Origin: Leptospira ilyithenensis | GTDB taxonomy: Bacteria > Spirochaetota > Leptospiria > Leptospirales > Leptospiraceae | Direction of reading: 5' to 3' | DNA: 64,000 nucleotides | Assembly (NCBI RefSeq): GCF_004771005.1 | Contig: NZ_RQHV01000050.1 | Span: forward strand, 145,469 to 209,468 | Shown here: positions 1 to 8,252 of the stretch, piece by piece | Layout: every line of letters begins with the position of its first letter | Position numbering within the stretch: position 1 is the stretch's first letter | Position numbers and translations under genes: made by a program | The notes under the pieces: model-generated | Seen by the model: only the letters and a program-made list of their open reading frames with translations | What the model was told of the DNA's origin: nothing | The model's database searches: none

Positions 1-622
1 TTCTTTTTATATAAAATAATCCGTGGTACACACCGACAAAAAAATACAAAAAGAGAAGCATATAGGTAAAATACTCCTCGTTTATTTTCCTGTTTTCGGA
101 AGCAAAATCGATTTTTGCTGGAATATCATTAAACAAACGATAAACGCTCAGTTCTTCACCAGGAGCGGAGGCAATCAGAATCCGAATCTCATTCCACCCG
201 AGATTCAGACGATAACGATCCATACCAACGGTGATATGGCGCCTATACCCGCTTTTCAAAATCCGACCGTCTTCGATCTCCCCTCCCCGACTTACCAAAT
301 CACCGTTGATATATACTTGGTACACATTCGAAATATAAGGGATATGCAAACTGAACGCATCTTTTGCAGTTTCTTCCATATCCTTGTTTGTGATGATAAA
401 ACTCTTATGCATTGTCACATAACGAATATTATCCGGCTCAAAATTCAATTTCGGAACGATTTCGCTCAAAGGCAAAACATCCAATTGAATCCAACGGGGA
501 GAACTGGGCAAAACTTCCAAAATCCATCCCGTAGTCACTTGCCAGTTTTTACTCAAGTCGATGGGTAAAGCGAAGGCCGGTGTAAAAGCAAAAAAGGCGA
601 GTAGATAGAATACATATTTCAT
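1..622 (-). CDS. 7TMR-DISM family membrane protein, N-terminal part (cut by window edge)
   Basis: Only the first 207 codons are visible; the frame is open to the left edge. The ATG at 622 is preceded by AGGTG about eight bases upstream. Residues 1-18 form a signal peptide ending TPAFA. A soluble domain of about 160 residues follows, with a jelly-roll pattern (VYQVYINGDLVSRGGEIEDG) that resembles the 7TMR-DISMED extracellular domain. The last visible residues (LLFLYFFVGVYHGLFYIKR) look like the first helix of the seven-helix 7TMR-DISM unit. In this family the helices usually lead to a kinase, cyclase or SpoIIE-type phosphatase, but that output domain lies outside the window. The domain is similar in plan to the two hybrid kinases at 15.8-20.7 kb. 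Family assignment is by recognition; the output function is unknown. Confidence 0.75.
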   Translation of the reverse strand, partial: MKYVFYLLAFFAFTPAFALPIDLSKNWQVTTGWILEVLPSSPRWIQLDVLPLSEIVPKLNFEPDNIRYVTMHKSFIITNKDMEETAKDAFSLHIPYISNVYQVYINGDLVSRGGEIEDGRILKSGYRRHITVGMDRYRLNLGWNEIRILIASAPGEELSVYRLFNDIPAKIDFASENRKINEEYFTYMLLFLYFFVGVYHGLFYIKR

Positions 623-667
623 TCGAATCACCTTTCGCTCAAAAATAGAGTTCTCATCGCCAATCTT

Positions 668-2269
668 TTAGGAAGACTTGGCTTGAAACTCCAACTTCAA
701 ACCGAATGTCTCTTCAAACAGATCTTTTTTTTCTTCCACGGACCAAACTTCCAAATGCGGATCGTTTTCTTTCAAGTGGATCATTTCCAATACGACTTTG
801 GAACCTTGGCGAACCGCCTTCACCTGATCAATCAAACATTTTTCCGATCTGTCCAATCCGTCTCCGATCCGAAGCAAGGAAGAAAGTTTTTTTACTAAAA
901 TTTGATCCTCGAGACGAAGAGATTTAAACTCTTCATGTTTTTGTTTGGGCCCGCCCTTTCTATGATAACGGGAAACAAGTGCGATGATCTCGATTTCCGA
1001 ATTGGAAAATCCAACCATTGCCTCGGAGTTTTTAATAATATAATAACTATGTTTGTGATAGGAATGATGGGAAATACAAAGTCCCACTTGGTGAAGATGG
1101 CAAGCCGCTTCCAGATATTCTCTTTCCTGAGCTCCCAATCCGTGCATATCTCTCAAATCATCAAATAACTGTAAGGTGAGCTTTGCAACTTGTTCCGCAT
1201 GTTTTTTCCCTTGCGGATACAAATTGGACACAGTTCGGAGCGCCTTGTCTCTGATATTATCCAAAGCGGGTAGGTTCGTATTCTCATGGCGATACCAACT
1301 TTCAATCGTATCATACACCATTCCGTCTCTGAGTGCAAAATCGGAAACAATCACGGAAGGCGCCTTCACCAGATGCAATACTTCATCCAAAACCAAAATC
1401 CCACCCACGATGATATCCGCTCGTTTGGAATCAAGTCCTGGGATTTTCAGACGTTTTTTCACACTATCCGCTTCCAAGACGGATTTACGAACTTCTTTGA
1501 ACTGATCATAAGTAAATTCAAAGCCGTTCAAACGATCTAGTTTTTCCCCTCTGCCCTCCAAAATCATAGAAGTAACAGATGTTATACTACCGGAAGATCC
1601 GACAACTTGAAAGGGTTTCCATTGCTCAATTTGAGGTAAAAAGGCGGAAAGCACGGATTCGATGTGAATTCTACATTTTTGCAAATCCACAACTCCCAAA
1701 GGATCTTTTTTCAAAAACTTTTCCGTAAGCCGGATAGCACCCAGTTTCAAGCTCGTAGAAAAAAGAATCTCCCCTTTTTCCCCCACAAGTAGTTCAGTGC
1801 TTCCTCCGCCGATATCGATCATCAAAATCCGTTTATCGTAAACGGGAAGTCCCTGCAATATACCCAAATAAATGAGTCTTGCCTCTTCATTTCCCGAAAC
1901 CACGTCAATTTTCAAACCCACTTCTTTCTCGGAGCGTTCAAGAAATATGTCTCTGTTTTCGGCTTCGCGTAACGCACTTGTGGCGACAGCCCTGATCTCA
2001 GCTTGGTAAGAATCGGCCAATGTTTTAAATCGTTTTAAGCAGGATAGCCCGCGTTCTATTGCATCTTCTTGAATGACCGCATAATCCCCGCTACCGCTTC
2101 CCAATCGAACGGACTCTTTTTCTTTTGTGATTGGTTCGAGGGTTCCATCGGCACGGATGCGAACGATGACTATATGAAAGGAATTGGTTCCCAGATCGAT
2201 GGCAGCGAGTATCTTTTCATGAGAACTCGCCCCACTTCTCTTCTTTAAAAGTTGGCTGAATGGTAGCAT
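668..2269 (-). CDS. Ppx/GppA family exopolyphosphatase / guanosine pentaphosphate phosphatase
   Basis: This is an ASKHA-fold phosphatase that in this family hydrolyses inorganic polyphosphate or pppGpp in the cytoplasm. The phosphate-1 motif (ILAAIDLGTNSFHIVIVRI) lies near the N-terminus, the second glycine-rich loop is MIDIGGGSTELLVGEKGE, and VVGSSGSITSVTSM follows. The C-terminal 200 residues (roughly from PQGKKHAEQVAKLTLQLFDDL) form the helical HD-like domain typical of long Ppx enzymes. The ATG at 2269 gives MLPFSQLL; a TTG at 2314 preceded by AGGA would add 15 residues and cannot be excluded. It is divergent from mreB. Whether the main substrate is polyphosphate or pppGpp cannot be told from sequence. 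Confidence 0.9.
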   Translation of the reverse strand: MLPFSQLLKKRSGASSHEKILAAIDLGTNSFHIVIVRIRADGTLEPITKEKESVRLGSGSGDYAVIQEDAIERGLSCLKRFKTLADSYQAEIRAVATSALREAENRDIFLERSEKEVGLKIDVVSGNEEARLIYLGILQGLPVYDKRILMIDIGGGSTELLVGEKGEILFSTSLKLGAIRLTEKFLKKDPLGVVDLQKCRIHIESVLSAFLPQIEQWKPFQVVGSSGSITSVTSMILEGRGEKLDRLNGFEFTYDQFKEVRKSVLEADSVKKRLKIPGLDSKRADIIVGGILVLDEVLHLVKAPSVIVSDFALRDGMVYDTIESWYRHENTNLPALDNIRDKALRTVSNLYPQGKKHAEQVAKLTLQLFDDLRDMHGLGAQEREYLEAACHLHQVGLCISHHSYHKHSYYIIKNSEAMVGFSNSEIEIIALVSRYHRKGGPKQKHEEFKSLRLEDQILVKKLSSLLRIGDGLDRSEKCLIDQVKAVRQGSKVVLEMIHLKENDPHLEVWSVEEKKDLFEETFGLKLEFQAKSS

Positions 2270-2422
2270 TTTTCTAGTATCAATCCTATGAAAAATTTTT
2301 ACGGTTGAAAGCAAAATCCTACCGAAAATTAATGGGAACAGGTAGTTTTAAGCTTTTCTGATGGTTTTTCGACTTACCATCTTCGTGATCCTACCGTTTC
2401 ATACTTATTATCAGGACATCAT

Positions 2423-3445
2423 ATGATTTTTGACAACCTCTACGGACTATTTTCGAACGACATGGGTATCGATCTAGGCACAGCAAACACACTCGTTCAT
2501 GTGAAAGGACAAGGCATTGTTCTCTCAGAACCATCCGTAGTAGCAGTCCAAGCTTCCACCGGAAGAGTCCTAGCAGTTGGCCAGGAAGCAAAACGAATGC
2601 TTGGTAGAACGCCGGGAGACATCGTTGCCATTCGCCCGATGAAAGACGGAGTGATTGCCGACTTTGAAACTGTGGAAAAGATGATCCGCTATTTCATCGC
2701 GAAAGTCCATAATCGCACTACATTTGTAAAACCTCGTATTGTTATTGGTGTTCCTTCCGGGATTACGGAAGTGGAAAGACGTGCCGTGCGGGAATCTGCA
2801 GAGCAAGCGGGAGCACGTGAAATCTTTCTCATCGAAGAAGCATTGGCAGCAGCCATCGGTGCCAACATCCCGATCCATGAGCCGGCAGGGAATATGATCG
2901 TAGATATCGGAGGAGGTACCACAGAAATCGCTGTGATCTCCCTCGGTGGTATGGTGATTGCCGAGTCCATCCGTACAGGAGGGGACGAATTTGACGAAGC
3001 TATTGTAAAATACCTTCGTAACCAATACAACCTTGTTGTAGGGGAAAGAACTGCGGAAGATATCAAACTTACCATTGGAAATGCATTCGCAGACAAACGA
3101 GTGGATACCATGGAAGTGAAAGGTAGAGATGCGATCTCCGGACTTCCTCGCACACTCGAACTGGATTCCAACGAAATCAGAAAAGCTCTCAAAGAACCTA
3201 CCGACGAAATCCTCGACGGGATCAAGTCCGTGTTGGAAAGAACTCCTCCCGAACTTGCAGCCGACATCGTAGAAAGAGGAATCGTTCTCACAGGTGGTGG
3301 TTGCCTTCTTCGTGGTTTGGAACACTACCTCACCAAAGAAACAGGAGTTCCCGTTTTCCGTGCAGAAAACCCGCTCACTTGCGTGGTTCTGGGAACAGGA
3401 CGTTATTTGGACGAGCTCAAATACATCAAACCGGGTATCAGATAA
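2423..3445 (+). CDS. mreB: rod shape-determining protein MreB
   Basis: This is a bacterial actin homologue that polymerises on the inner membrane and guides lateral wall synthesis. At 340 residues it has the usual length. Diagnostic actin-fold motifs are [19 protein letters not shown] (phosphate 1, residues 14-32), [19 protein letters not shown] (phosphate 2) and [18 protein letters not shown] (adenosine motif). The ATG is preceded by AGGA about eight bases upstream. No mreC or mreD follows; instead a hairpin terminator comes ten bases after the stop, so this copy is apparently monocistronic here. A helical spirochaete may have further MreB paralogues elsewhere, so it could also correspond to an Mbl-type paralogue. 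Confidence 0.95.
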   Translation: MIFDNLYGLFSNDMGIDLGTANTLVHVKGQGIVLSEPSVVAVQASTGRVLAVGQEAKRMLGRTPGDIVAIRPMKDGVIADFETVEKMIRYFIAKVHNRTTFVKPRIVIGVPSGITEVERRAVRESAEQAGAREIFLIEEALAAAIGANIPIHEPAGNMIVDIGGGTTEIAVISLGGMVIAESIRTGGDEFDEAIVKYLRNQYNLVVGERTAEDIKLTIGNAFADKRVDTMEVKGRDAISGLPRTLELDSNEIRKALKEPTDEILDGIKSVLERTPPELAADIVERGIVLTGGGCLLRGLEHYLTKETGVPVFRAENPLTCVVLGTGRYLDELKYIKPGIR

Positions 3446-3454
3446 TTCACCAAT

Positions 3455-3482
3455 CGCCCGCTAGTCGGGCGTCGTCTCTTTT
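3455..3482 (+). terminator. Rho-independent terminator of mreB
   Basis: CGCCCG (3455-3460), loop CTAGT, CGGGCG (3466-3471), followed by a T-rich stretch TCGTCTCTTTTT. It begins ten bases after the mreB stop codon. Confidence 0.75.
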
Positions 3483-3535
3483 TCAAACTCCTCTCATATG
3501 ACATAATTTTCCCCGGGAATCTTTAAAACCCCCAC

Positions 3536-3660
3536 CCTTTTTAGGGTTGGGGGGAGTGGCTCGTGGGCTTGCAACAAACCACCTAACACAAAAAAATCGA
3601 ATTGCCCATCCCTTTCCCAAAATCCCCGAAAAAAATAAAATTAAGTTCGCCTTTTTGACC
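3536..3660 (+). repeat. Dispersed intergenic repeat, family A, copy 1
   Basis: This non-coding stretch aligns by eye with 12250-12380. Shared blocks occur in the same order: GGGTTGGGGG at the left, TCGTGGGCT then TGCAA, CACCTAACA / CGCCTAACA, and TAAGTTCGCCTTTTT at the right (3642-3656). Any reading frames here are poor and not shared between the copies. The flank 3660-3780 contains two small hairpins, TTTGC-TAC-GCAAA and ATCCG-GGGCG-CGGAT, and no gene. Confidence 0.6.
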
Positions 3661-3806
3661 ATTTCTTGCAAAATCTTTGGGCGCCATTTCCGGCTCTCCG
3701 CTTCAATCTTTGCTACGCAAAGGATTTCCGCTATGATCCGGGGCGCGGATTCACCTAACAGATATTTTCATTAGACACGACGATTAGAAATCTTTGATTT
3801 TAATAA

Positions 3807-4308
3807 AAGTTATCTTGTGAATACCTGTTATATTATACTCAAAAAGGATCTATTCCTCTTATCGATGATCAATTCGAAGTTGTTAACATGGTATTAATGC
3901 TTTTAAAATATTCAGAACAGCAAATCTTTCTGATCAAGCAATCATAATCAAACTTCAAAATTTCATTTCCTATAACTGCGCAATCGCGATAAGCGAACCA
4001 TCTGGTGGGATTTTGACCATTTCACATAATAACCAATTTTTAAAACATACGAAAGACTTAACCTTGTCTTTACTGCGATACTTTCTAAATAATCATTCTG
4101 AAACTACTCTAGAAAGTTCAGGAGGACGAGTTATACACTTATTTCAAAATTAGGAAATGCAAAAAATCAATTTCCCTATGCCGCGGCTTTTGAATTCTAT
4201 TTAATTCTGATAAAATTATTTAGTAACAGAGAAAAACTTACTACATTTAAGATGGATATTGCTTTTAGAGAATTATATACTCCGAAAGCGCAAAATTTAA
4301 GAAGTTAG
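3807..4308 (+). pseudogene. Decayed gene of unknown family, split over three frames
   Basis: Three overlapping open stretches on the plus strand join into one plausible protein. They are 3807-3947 (46 codons, containing GSIPLIDDQFEVVNMVLML), 3887-4153 (88 codons, containing CAIAISEPSGGILTISHNN) and 4102-4308 (ending KMDIAFRELYTPKAQNLRS, stop 4306). The second-to-third switch sits near 4147-4153, where one base changes CAA-AAT-TAG into AAA-TTA-GGA. None of the pieces has a convincing start codon and ribosome binding site. The stretch is clearly more AT-rich than the flanking genes, which suggests transferred DNA. The family is not recognised. An alternative is that all three stretches are chance openings in AT-rich DNA. 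Confidence 0.45.
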
Positions 4309-4336
4309 ATTCAAACTGATCAGGACTCACATCTTG

Positions 4337-4355
4337 CCTTACAACATTTGTAAGG
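4337..4355. terminator. Perfect hairpin downstream of tetR (possible terminator)
   Basis: CCTTACAA (4337-4344), loop CAT, TTGTAAGG (4348-4355). It lies 15 bases beyond the stop codon of the minus-strand TetR gene, but no U-run follows on either strand, so termination is uncertain. Confidence 0.35.
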
Positions 4356-4369
4356 TGGTGTACGAAGGC

Positions 4370-4960
4370 TCAGTTCGTTGAATTCCAAATAGTCTCTAAA
4401 ATCTGTTTTAACAATTTTTCCCGTTTTTCCGCCAGATGTTGGTGAACCAATTTGGGATGATGAAAACCGACAGTGGCTTCGAAAAATATTTTCCCCAGGT
4501 TTGTGGCAGAATCTCCTTGGATTGCTTTTTCATCCAAAGCTTTCTGAAGCAATAACTGAAGTTGGCGGTACATTTCATTTATATGTTTTACAACGAACGG
4601 TTTTAAAGATTCCGCCGCGATGTCAAACGCTTTGAAAAGCTCGGGATCCGTTTGGACTTTTTCTTTTTTCATTTGGTGAAAAGTAAGAAACCAGTCAAAG
4701 AGCAATTCTTTGGACGGCTTCTTCTTTTCGGTGATCTTTAAAAGAGTTTCATCAATTCGATTGAGCCATCTTTCGGAAACTGCATTGAGTAACTCTTGTT
4801 TGTCGGGAAAATGTTTATACAAAGCAACATGACTTACATCCAAATCTTTTGCAATGTCTACTAGTCTGAATTTTTCAAACCCATGCCGACGAATTCTTTC
4901 TTCGGCGGCATCGATTGCTTTTTCCCGAATTTCAAGCGGAGTCAGTCCCGTCCTAGGCAT
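4370..4960 (-). CDS. TetR/AcrR family transcriptional regulator
   Basis: A 196-residue regulator with the TetR N-terminal helix-turn-helix at about residues 10-55: REKAIDAAEERIRRHGFEKF, then IAKDLDVSHVALYKHFPDKQ. The C-terminal ligand-binding half is helical (ELFKAFDIAAESLKPFVVKH) and not diagnostic of a ligand. It starts three bases after the stop of the aldo/keto reductase, so the two are one operon with the enzyme first. The near-perfect palindrome upstream of the enzyme (5983-6010) is the likely binding site, giving autoregulation of both genes. The inducer is unknown; a reactive aldehyde or ketone would fit the enzyme but is inference. Confidence 0.93.
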   Translation of the reverse strand: MPRTGLTPLEIREKAIDAAEERIRRHGFEKFRLVDIAKDLDVSHVALYKHFPDKQELLNAVSERWLNRIDETLLKITEKKKPSKELLFDWFLTFHQMKKEKVQTDPELFKAFDIAAESLKPFVVKHINEMYRQLQLLLQKALDEKAIQGDSATNLGKIFFEATVGFHHPKLVHQHLAEKREKLLKQILETIWNSTN

Positions 4961-4963
4961 AAC

Positions 4964-5962
4964 TCAACTTACTACATGTGCCATTCCTTGTGAAGGATAT
5001 CTTTCTCCTAAAACTGCGTTTTCATGAAAAATCTCATTCAATCGGAATTTTTCCTCATCACTCAATAGGATCTCTGTTGCTTTTAGATTTTCAGCAAGCC
5101 TAGTTCTCTTGGAAGTTCCTATCAATGTGAGAATGTCCTCACCTTGGTTTGCCACCCAAGCAAGTGCGATCTGAGATGGAGTTGCACCTTTCCCATCCGC
5201 GATTTTTTTCAATTCCTCAACGAGAAGATTATTCTTAGTTAGGTTCTCGTTGGAAAATCTAGGAGAGAAAGAACGGAAGTCTCCTGCTGCTAAATTTCCG
5301 GTGATGGTTCCGGAAAGAAGTCCTCTGGACAAAGCACCGTAGGCAACAAGACTGATTCCCAATTCTCTTGTTGTAGGTAGAATTTTTTTCTCAGCTACCC
5401 GGGTCGCTAGAGAGTATTCAATTTCCAAAGCAGAAACAGGATGCACTTTATGCGCTCTTCGGATCACTTCTTCTCCTGATTCGGAAAGTCCTAAATAACG
5501 AACCTTTCCTTCTTGTATGAGTTCCGAAATCGCACCGACCGTATCTTCTACAGGAACCTCAGGATCAGGACGAGAAGGCTGGTACAAATCAATATAATCC
5601 GTTCCTAATCTTTGCAATGAGTAACTGATAAAATTTTTCACTGCCTGCGGTCTTACGTCATAGCCTAAAAATTGCCCATTATGGGAGCGGAGTGCTCCGA
5701 ATTTGACACTAATGAAAAACTTTTCCCTTTTGCCTTTGATTGCTTCACGTAACAAAAGTTCGTTGTGGCCCATTCCGTAAAAGTCGCCCGTATTGAAAAA
5801 ACTAATCCCTGCTTCCAATGCGGCATGAATCGTAGCGATGCTTTCTTTATCATCACGGGTGTCTTTATTTCCGTAAAAATCGGACATTCCCATACAACCC
5901 AGCCCAAACGAGGAAACCAGCGGTCCGCCTTTTCCTAAATTGATTTGTTTTAAATTTCCCAT
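4964..5962 (-). CDS. Aldo/keto reductase family oxidoreductase
   Basis: A 332-residue NADPH-dependent (alpha/beta)8-barrel reductase. The AKR signature appears as LGLGCMGMSDFYGNK-type sequence near the N-terminus. GISFFNTGDFYGMGHNELLL carries the catalytic Asp and Tyr, ISVKFGALRS the Lys, and LQRLGTDYIDLYQPSRPDP follows, in which the usual catalytic His of the LYQxHR motif is replaced (YQPSRP). The C-terminal LIGTSKRTRLAENLKATEI binds the cofactor phosphate. It resembles AKR13-type or YajO/PLR-type reductases. It is the first gene of an operon with the TetR regulator, and its promoter region carries the operator at 5983-6010. The natural substrate cannot be inferred. Confidence 0.9.
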   Translation of the reverse strand: MGNLKQINLGKGGPLVSSFGLGCMGMSDFYGNKDTRDDKESIATIHAALEAGISFFNTGDFYGMGHNELLLREAIKGKREKFFISVKFGALRSHNGQFLGYDVRPQAVKNFISYSLQRLGTDYIDLYQPSRPDPEVPVEDTVGAISELIQEGKVRYLGLSESGEEVIRRAHKVHPVSALEIEYSLATRVAEKKILPTTRELGISLVAYGALSRGLLSGTITGNLAAGDFRSFSPRFSNENLTKNNLLVEELKKIADGKGATPSQIALAWVANQGEDILTLIGTSKRTRLAENLKATEILLSDEEKFRLNEIFHENAVLGERYPSQGMAHVVS

Positions 5963-5982
5963 CTTCGTTCTCCGAAAGTTAC

Positions 5983-6010
5983 AAGTTACATATAACGTAA
6001 TATGTAACTT
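5983..6010. promoter_or_regulatory. Palindromic operator upstream of the reductase-TetR operon
   Basis: AAGTTACATAT (5983-5993), spacer AACGTA, ATATGTAACTT (6000-6010): 11-base arms that match perfectly. It ends 20 bases before the reductase start codon, where it would overlap the promoter. Size and placement fit a TetR-family operator; assignment to the adjacent TetR is inference. Confidence 0.7.
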
Positions 6011-6124
6011 AATAAAGTCAATCCGTTTTTGGAAGAATTTTTAGGCGAAGGAAGAGGAGTCGGTTCCGAATGCGGGAAAAAAGAAAAATTCGTGCCTGCC
6101 CAGGGGACTAGCGGGAGAAAATTT

Positions 6125-6141
6125 GTAAGAGGTACCACAAA
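6125..6141 (+). repeat. Short dispersed repeat, family C, copy 1
   Basis: GTAAGAGGTACCACAAA, identical to 40468-40484. In this copy it is flanked by the inverted arms ATTTGT (6121-6126) and ACAAAT (6137-6142). It lies in a gene-free stretch upstream of the aldo/keto reductase operon. Confidence 0.45.
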
Positions 6142-6169
6142 TCTTTCTACGCACAAATGGGTTTAGGGC

Positions 6170-6184
6170 AAAAAGGCGAACTTA
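6170..6184 (-). repeat. Family A repeat core, inverted partial copy
   Basis: Read on the minus strand this is TAAGTTCGCCTTTTT, identical to the right end of the two larger family A copies (3642-3656 and 12366-12380). The rest of the element is not clearly present here. Confidence 0.4.
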
Positions 6185-6293
6185 TTTGAATAAAATTTCA
6201 AGGGAACGGTATCATCGCTTTACAGGGAGAGGTGATGTGATAGAGAGGAGAGTCATTGGGTGGCGGGTGGTTAACCATCCTAGTCTCATTAGA

Positions 6294-6317
6294 GCGGGGA
6301 TAGTATTCTAAAAACTC
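6294..6317. repeat. 24-base dispersed repeat, family B, copy 1
   Basis: This 24-base block (beginning GCGGGGATAGTATT) is exactly repeated in inverse orientation at 63877-63900, at the other end of the window. Both copies are in gene-free DNA. A perfect 24-base match is not expected by chance in 64 kb. Confidence 0.6.
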
Positions 6318-6379
6318 GAACCCTATCCAACCCCCGCCTACACCCCTCTTAGAAACTCTGCAGCAGGGCTCGCAGCGGA

Positions 6380-6638
6380 AATCAAACGGAAAACATTCCC
6401 CGCTCTTTTTCGCGGAACATCCTGTTCCGACGAAAAAACTCCGGCCATCCTTGGCCTCCGTTACCGCGAGAATTGCTTTCCGTATTTAAGAATGAATCAC
6501 TTTACTTGTTTTCCGTTTGATTGGAGCAAAGAGCCCAGTCTCCCACCTAATGGATCAAAGGTGAATCTCCGATCAATCGACGGTAGCGAGGCCAGGACGG
6601 CCGAAGCTCGTGCGTCGTGGCAGGAATGTCACGCGCAC
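6380..6638. other. Gene-free, strongly structured intergenic stretch downstream of loa22
   Basis: The gap 6011-6660 has no credible gene. Its right half holds nested dyads. An outer perfect 16-base inverted repeat, AATCAAACGGAAAACA (6380-6395), pairs with its complement at 6507-6522. Inside lie TTTTTCG-CGGAACA/TGTTCCG-A-CGAAAAA (6406-6437) and GGCCA-TCCT-TGGCC (6443-6456). Nearer loa22, 6610-6638 forms GTGCG-CGTGGCA paired with TGTCACG-CGCAC, with one bulged T and one G-T pair. No U-run marks a simple terminator. It could be a folded RNA, a 3' UTR of loa22 on the minus strand, or a decayed repeat. Confidence 0.45.
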
Positions 6639-6660
6639 AGGAGCCGGAAGCATCGAACGT

Positions 6661-7227
6661 TTATTTGGTAACAACTTGGAAAGTAACTCGGCGGTTGATT
6701 CCGTCTGTTTCGGAAAAACCGGAAATAGGAGCGGTAGAACCGGATGCTTTCGTAGTGATTCTTTCAGCAGGAATTCCTTGTTTTACAAGTGCATCTTTTA
6801 CTGCATCGGCACGAATTTGAGAATAATATCCGTTACCTTTTTTAGCGCCTTCTGCTTCTTCCGGACCGGATGCGTCAGCATGTCCGATGATTTGCAAAAG
6901 ATACTCTGCAGGAAGTTTGTTCAAAGCTTCTTTGATATAAGCAACATTGTCTTTTGCCCAAGTATTGAAGTCTTCTTTTTGAATGTCAGCTTGTTTGTAG
7001 CTAAATCCTCTTTTACGAACTCCATCCGGATAACGGTAATCTTTCAGTGCCGTGTTGATTTCGTCCAAAGCTACCAAATTCAAGTCGCGTGAAGAGACAG
7101 TGTTTGAAGTATTGGATGAAGTGGATGTATCTGCTTGTGGTTCTTGCTTAGGTTCTGTAGAAGAACAATTAGAAATAGCGAGCGAAATACCAGCGATGAG
7201 GAGAAGATTAAAAATTCCTTTTTTCAT
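6661..7227 (-). CDS. loa22: OmpA-domain outer membrane lipoprotein, Loa22-like
   Basis: A 188-residue lipoprotein. The signal peptide ends LAISNC with the lipidated Cys at residue 21. A Ser/Thr-rich linker (TSTSSNTSNTVSS) follows, then an OmpA-like peptidoglycan-binding domain over about residues 75-188. That domain contains LLQIIGHADASGPEEAEGAK, SQIRADAVKDALVKQGIP and INRRVTFQVVTK, including the Asp and Arg that bind diaminopimelate in this fold. Length, the segment YRYPDGVRKRGFSYK and the overall order match Loa22 of Leptospira, a major surface lipoprotein first described as a virulence factor. The gene is divergent from the pseudouridine synthase and is followed by the structured stretch at 6380-6638. 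Orthology is by memory of the family. Confidence 0.85.
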   Translation of the reverse strand: MKKGIFNLLLIAGISLAISNCSSTEPKQEPQADTSTSSNTSNTVSSRDLNLVALDEINTALKDYRYPDGVRKRGFSYKQADIQKEDFNTWAKDNVAYIKEALNKLPAEYLLQIIGHADASGPEEAEGAKKGNGYYSQIRADAVKDALVKQGIPAERITTKASGSTAPISGFSETDGINRRVTFQVVTK

Positions 7228-7286
7228 CAGTTGACCTACCTTTCAGATTCCATAGTTTAGAACTTTTCATTAGATAACAACCGAAA

Positions 7287-8225
7287 ATGCAAATATTTGT
7301 TACCGTTTCCGAAGAATACAATCAATCCCGCCTGGATATTTTCCTAAAAGACAATGCAGGCGATGATTTGTCCCGATCTACGGTACAAAAATGGATCGAT
7401 TCCGGATTTGTTAAGAATTCGGAAAACCTGGAGAAGCCTCTCAAAAACGGACATAAAGTCTCCACCGAAGAAAAATACGTAATCGAAATTCCTCCCAAAC
7501 CTCCTTCCCGCTTGGAGCCTGTGCAAATGGACATTCCTGTTTTGTACGAGGAAGAAGAGTTTATGGTGATTCATAAAAAAGCGGGCATTCCTTGTCATAG
7601 CGGACCGGGTGACGACTCTCCTTCGCTCGTGAACGGATTACTCTATCAATTTCAAAATTTGTCCAGTGTGGGCGGAGACAGAAGACCGGGGATTGTACAT
7701 CGTTTGGACAAACCTACGGAAGGAGTGCTTGTCATTGCAAAATCGGACAGAGCGCACGCCGCACTTTCAAAAATGTTCCAAGAAAGAATGGTGAAAAAAA
7801 GTTATTATGCTTGGGTTTTGCAATCTCCTGTGGAAGGAGAAGGCAAAATCAATCTACCGATCGGGCGCCATCCCGTAGAAAGAATCAAGATGTGTGTCAG
7901 AGAGGACGGAAGAGCCGCAGTCACTCATTACAAAACGGAAAAAATCATTCAGACTCATACGGGGAGAAAGTATTCTTTTTTATCTTTGGATTTGGAAACA
8001 GGCAGGACCCACCAAATTCGTGTTCACTTACAAAAATCGGGTTGTCCCGTCGTAGGTGACAGTCTGTATTCCAGATCGGCAAAAGAATATGCTCAGTACG
8101 GATTGTTGTTATTTTCCAAACGGATTGAATTTCCTCACCCGTTTCAAACGGAAAAGACGGTGGCCGTGGAATTGGATTTTCCCGAAAGATTCAAAACTTT
8201 TGAAAGAAAATGTGTTAGTTATTAA
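7287..8225 (+). CDS. RluA/RluD family pseudouridine synthase with S4 domain
   Basis: A 312-residue enzyme that isomerises uridine to pseudouridine in structured RNA, probably 23S rRNA. An S4-like RNA-binding domain occupies about residues 10-70 (SRLDIFLKDNAGDDLSRSTV, IDSGFVKN). The catalytic domain contains GIVHRLDKPTEGVLVIAKSD, whose Asp is the nucleophile, then KSYYAWVLQSPVEGEGKINL and LETGRTHQIRVHLQKSGCPV. This order is that of the RluD/RluC group, unlike the S4-less paralogue at 48.8-49.8 kb. It starts 59 bases from the divergent loa22 start. The target uridines are not predictable. Confidence 0.92.
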   Translation: MQIFVTVSEEYNQSRLDIFLKDNAGDDLSRSTVQKWIDSGFVKNSENLEKPLKNGHKVSTEEKYVIEIPPKPPSRLEPVQMDIPVLYEEEEFMVIHKKAGIPCHSGPGDDSPSLVNGLLYQFQNLSSVGGDRRPGIVHRLDKPTEGVLVIAKSDRAHAALSKMFQERMVKKSYYAWVLQSPVEGEGKINLPIGRHPVERIKMCVREDGRAAVTHYKTEKIIQTHTGRKYSFLSLDLETGRTHQIRVHLQKSGCPVVGDSLYSRSAKEYAQYGLLLFSKRIEFPHPFQTEKTVAVELDFPERFKTFERKCVSY

Positions 8226-8252
8226 ATCATAATCAAACTCTAGTTGTGGTTT

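Noticed and set aside
23..568. Plus-strand open frame of 181 codons
   Set aside because: It is antisense to the 7TMR-DISM gene whose minus frame has a signal peptide, ribosome-binding site and family-like sequence.
2570..3325. Long minus-strand frames opposite mreB
   Set aside because: They are antisense shadows of a highly conserved gene and have no family resemblance.
3483..3671. Small minus-strand frame in repeat A copy 1
   Set aside because: The frame is not shared with the second copy and consists of repeat DNA.
6610..7092. 160-codon plus-strand frame across loa22
   Set aside because: Antisense to the OmpA-domain gene; no credible product.
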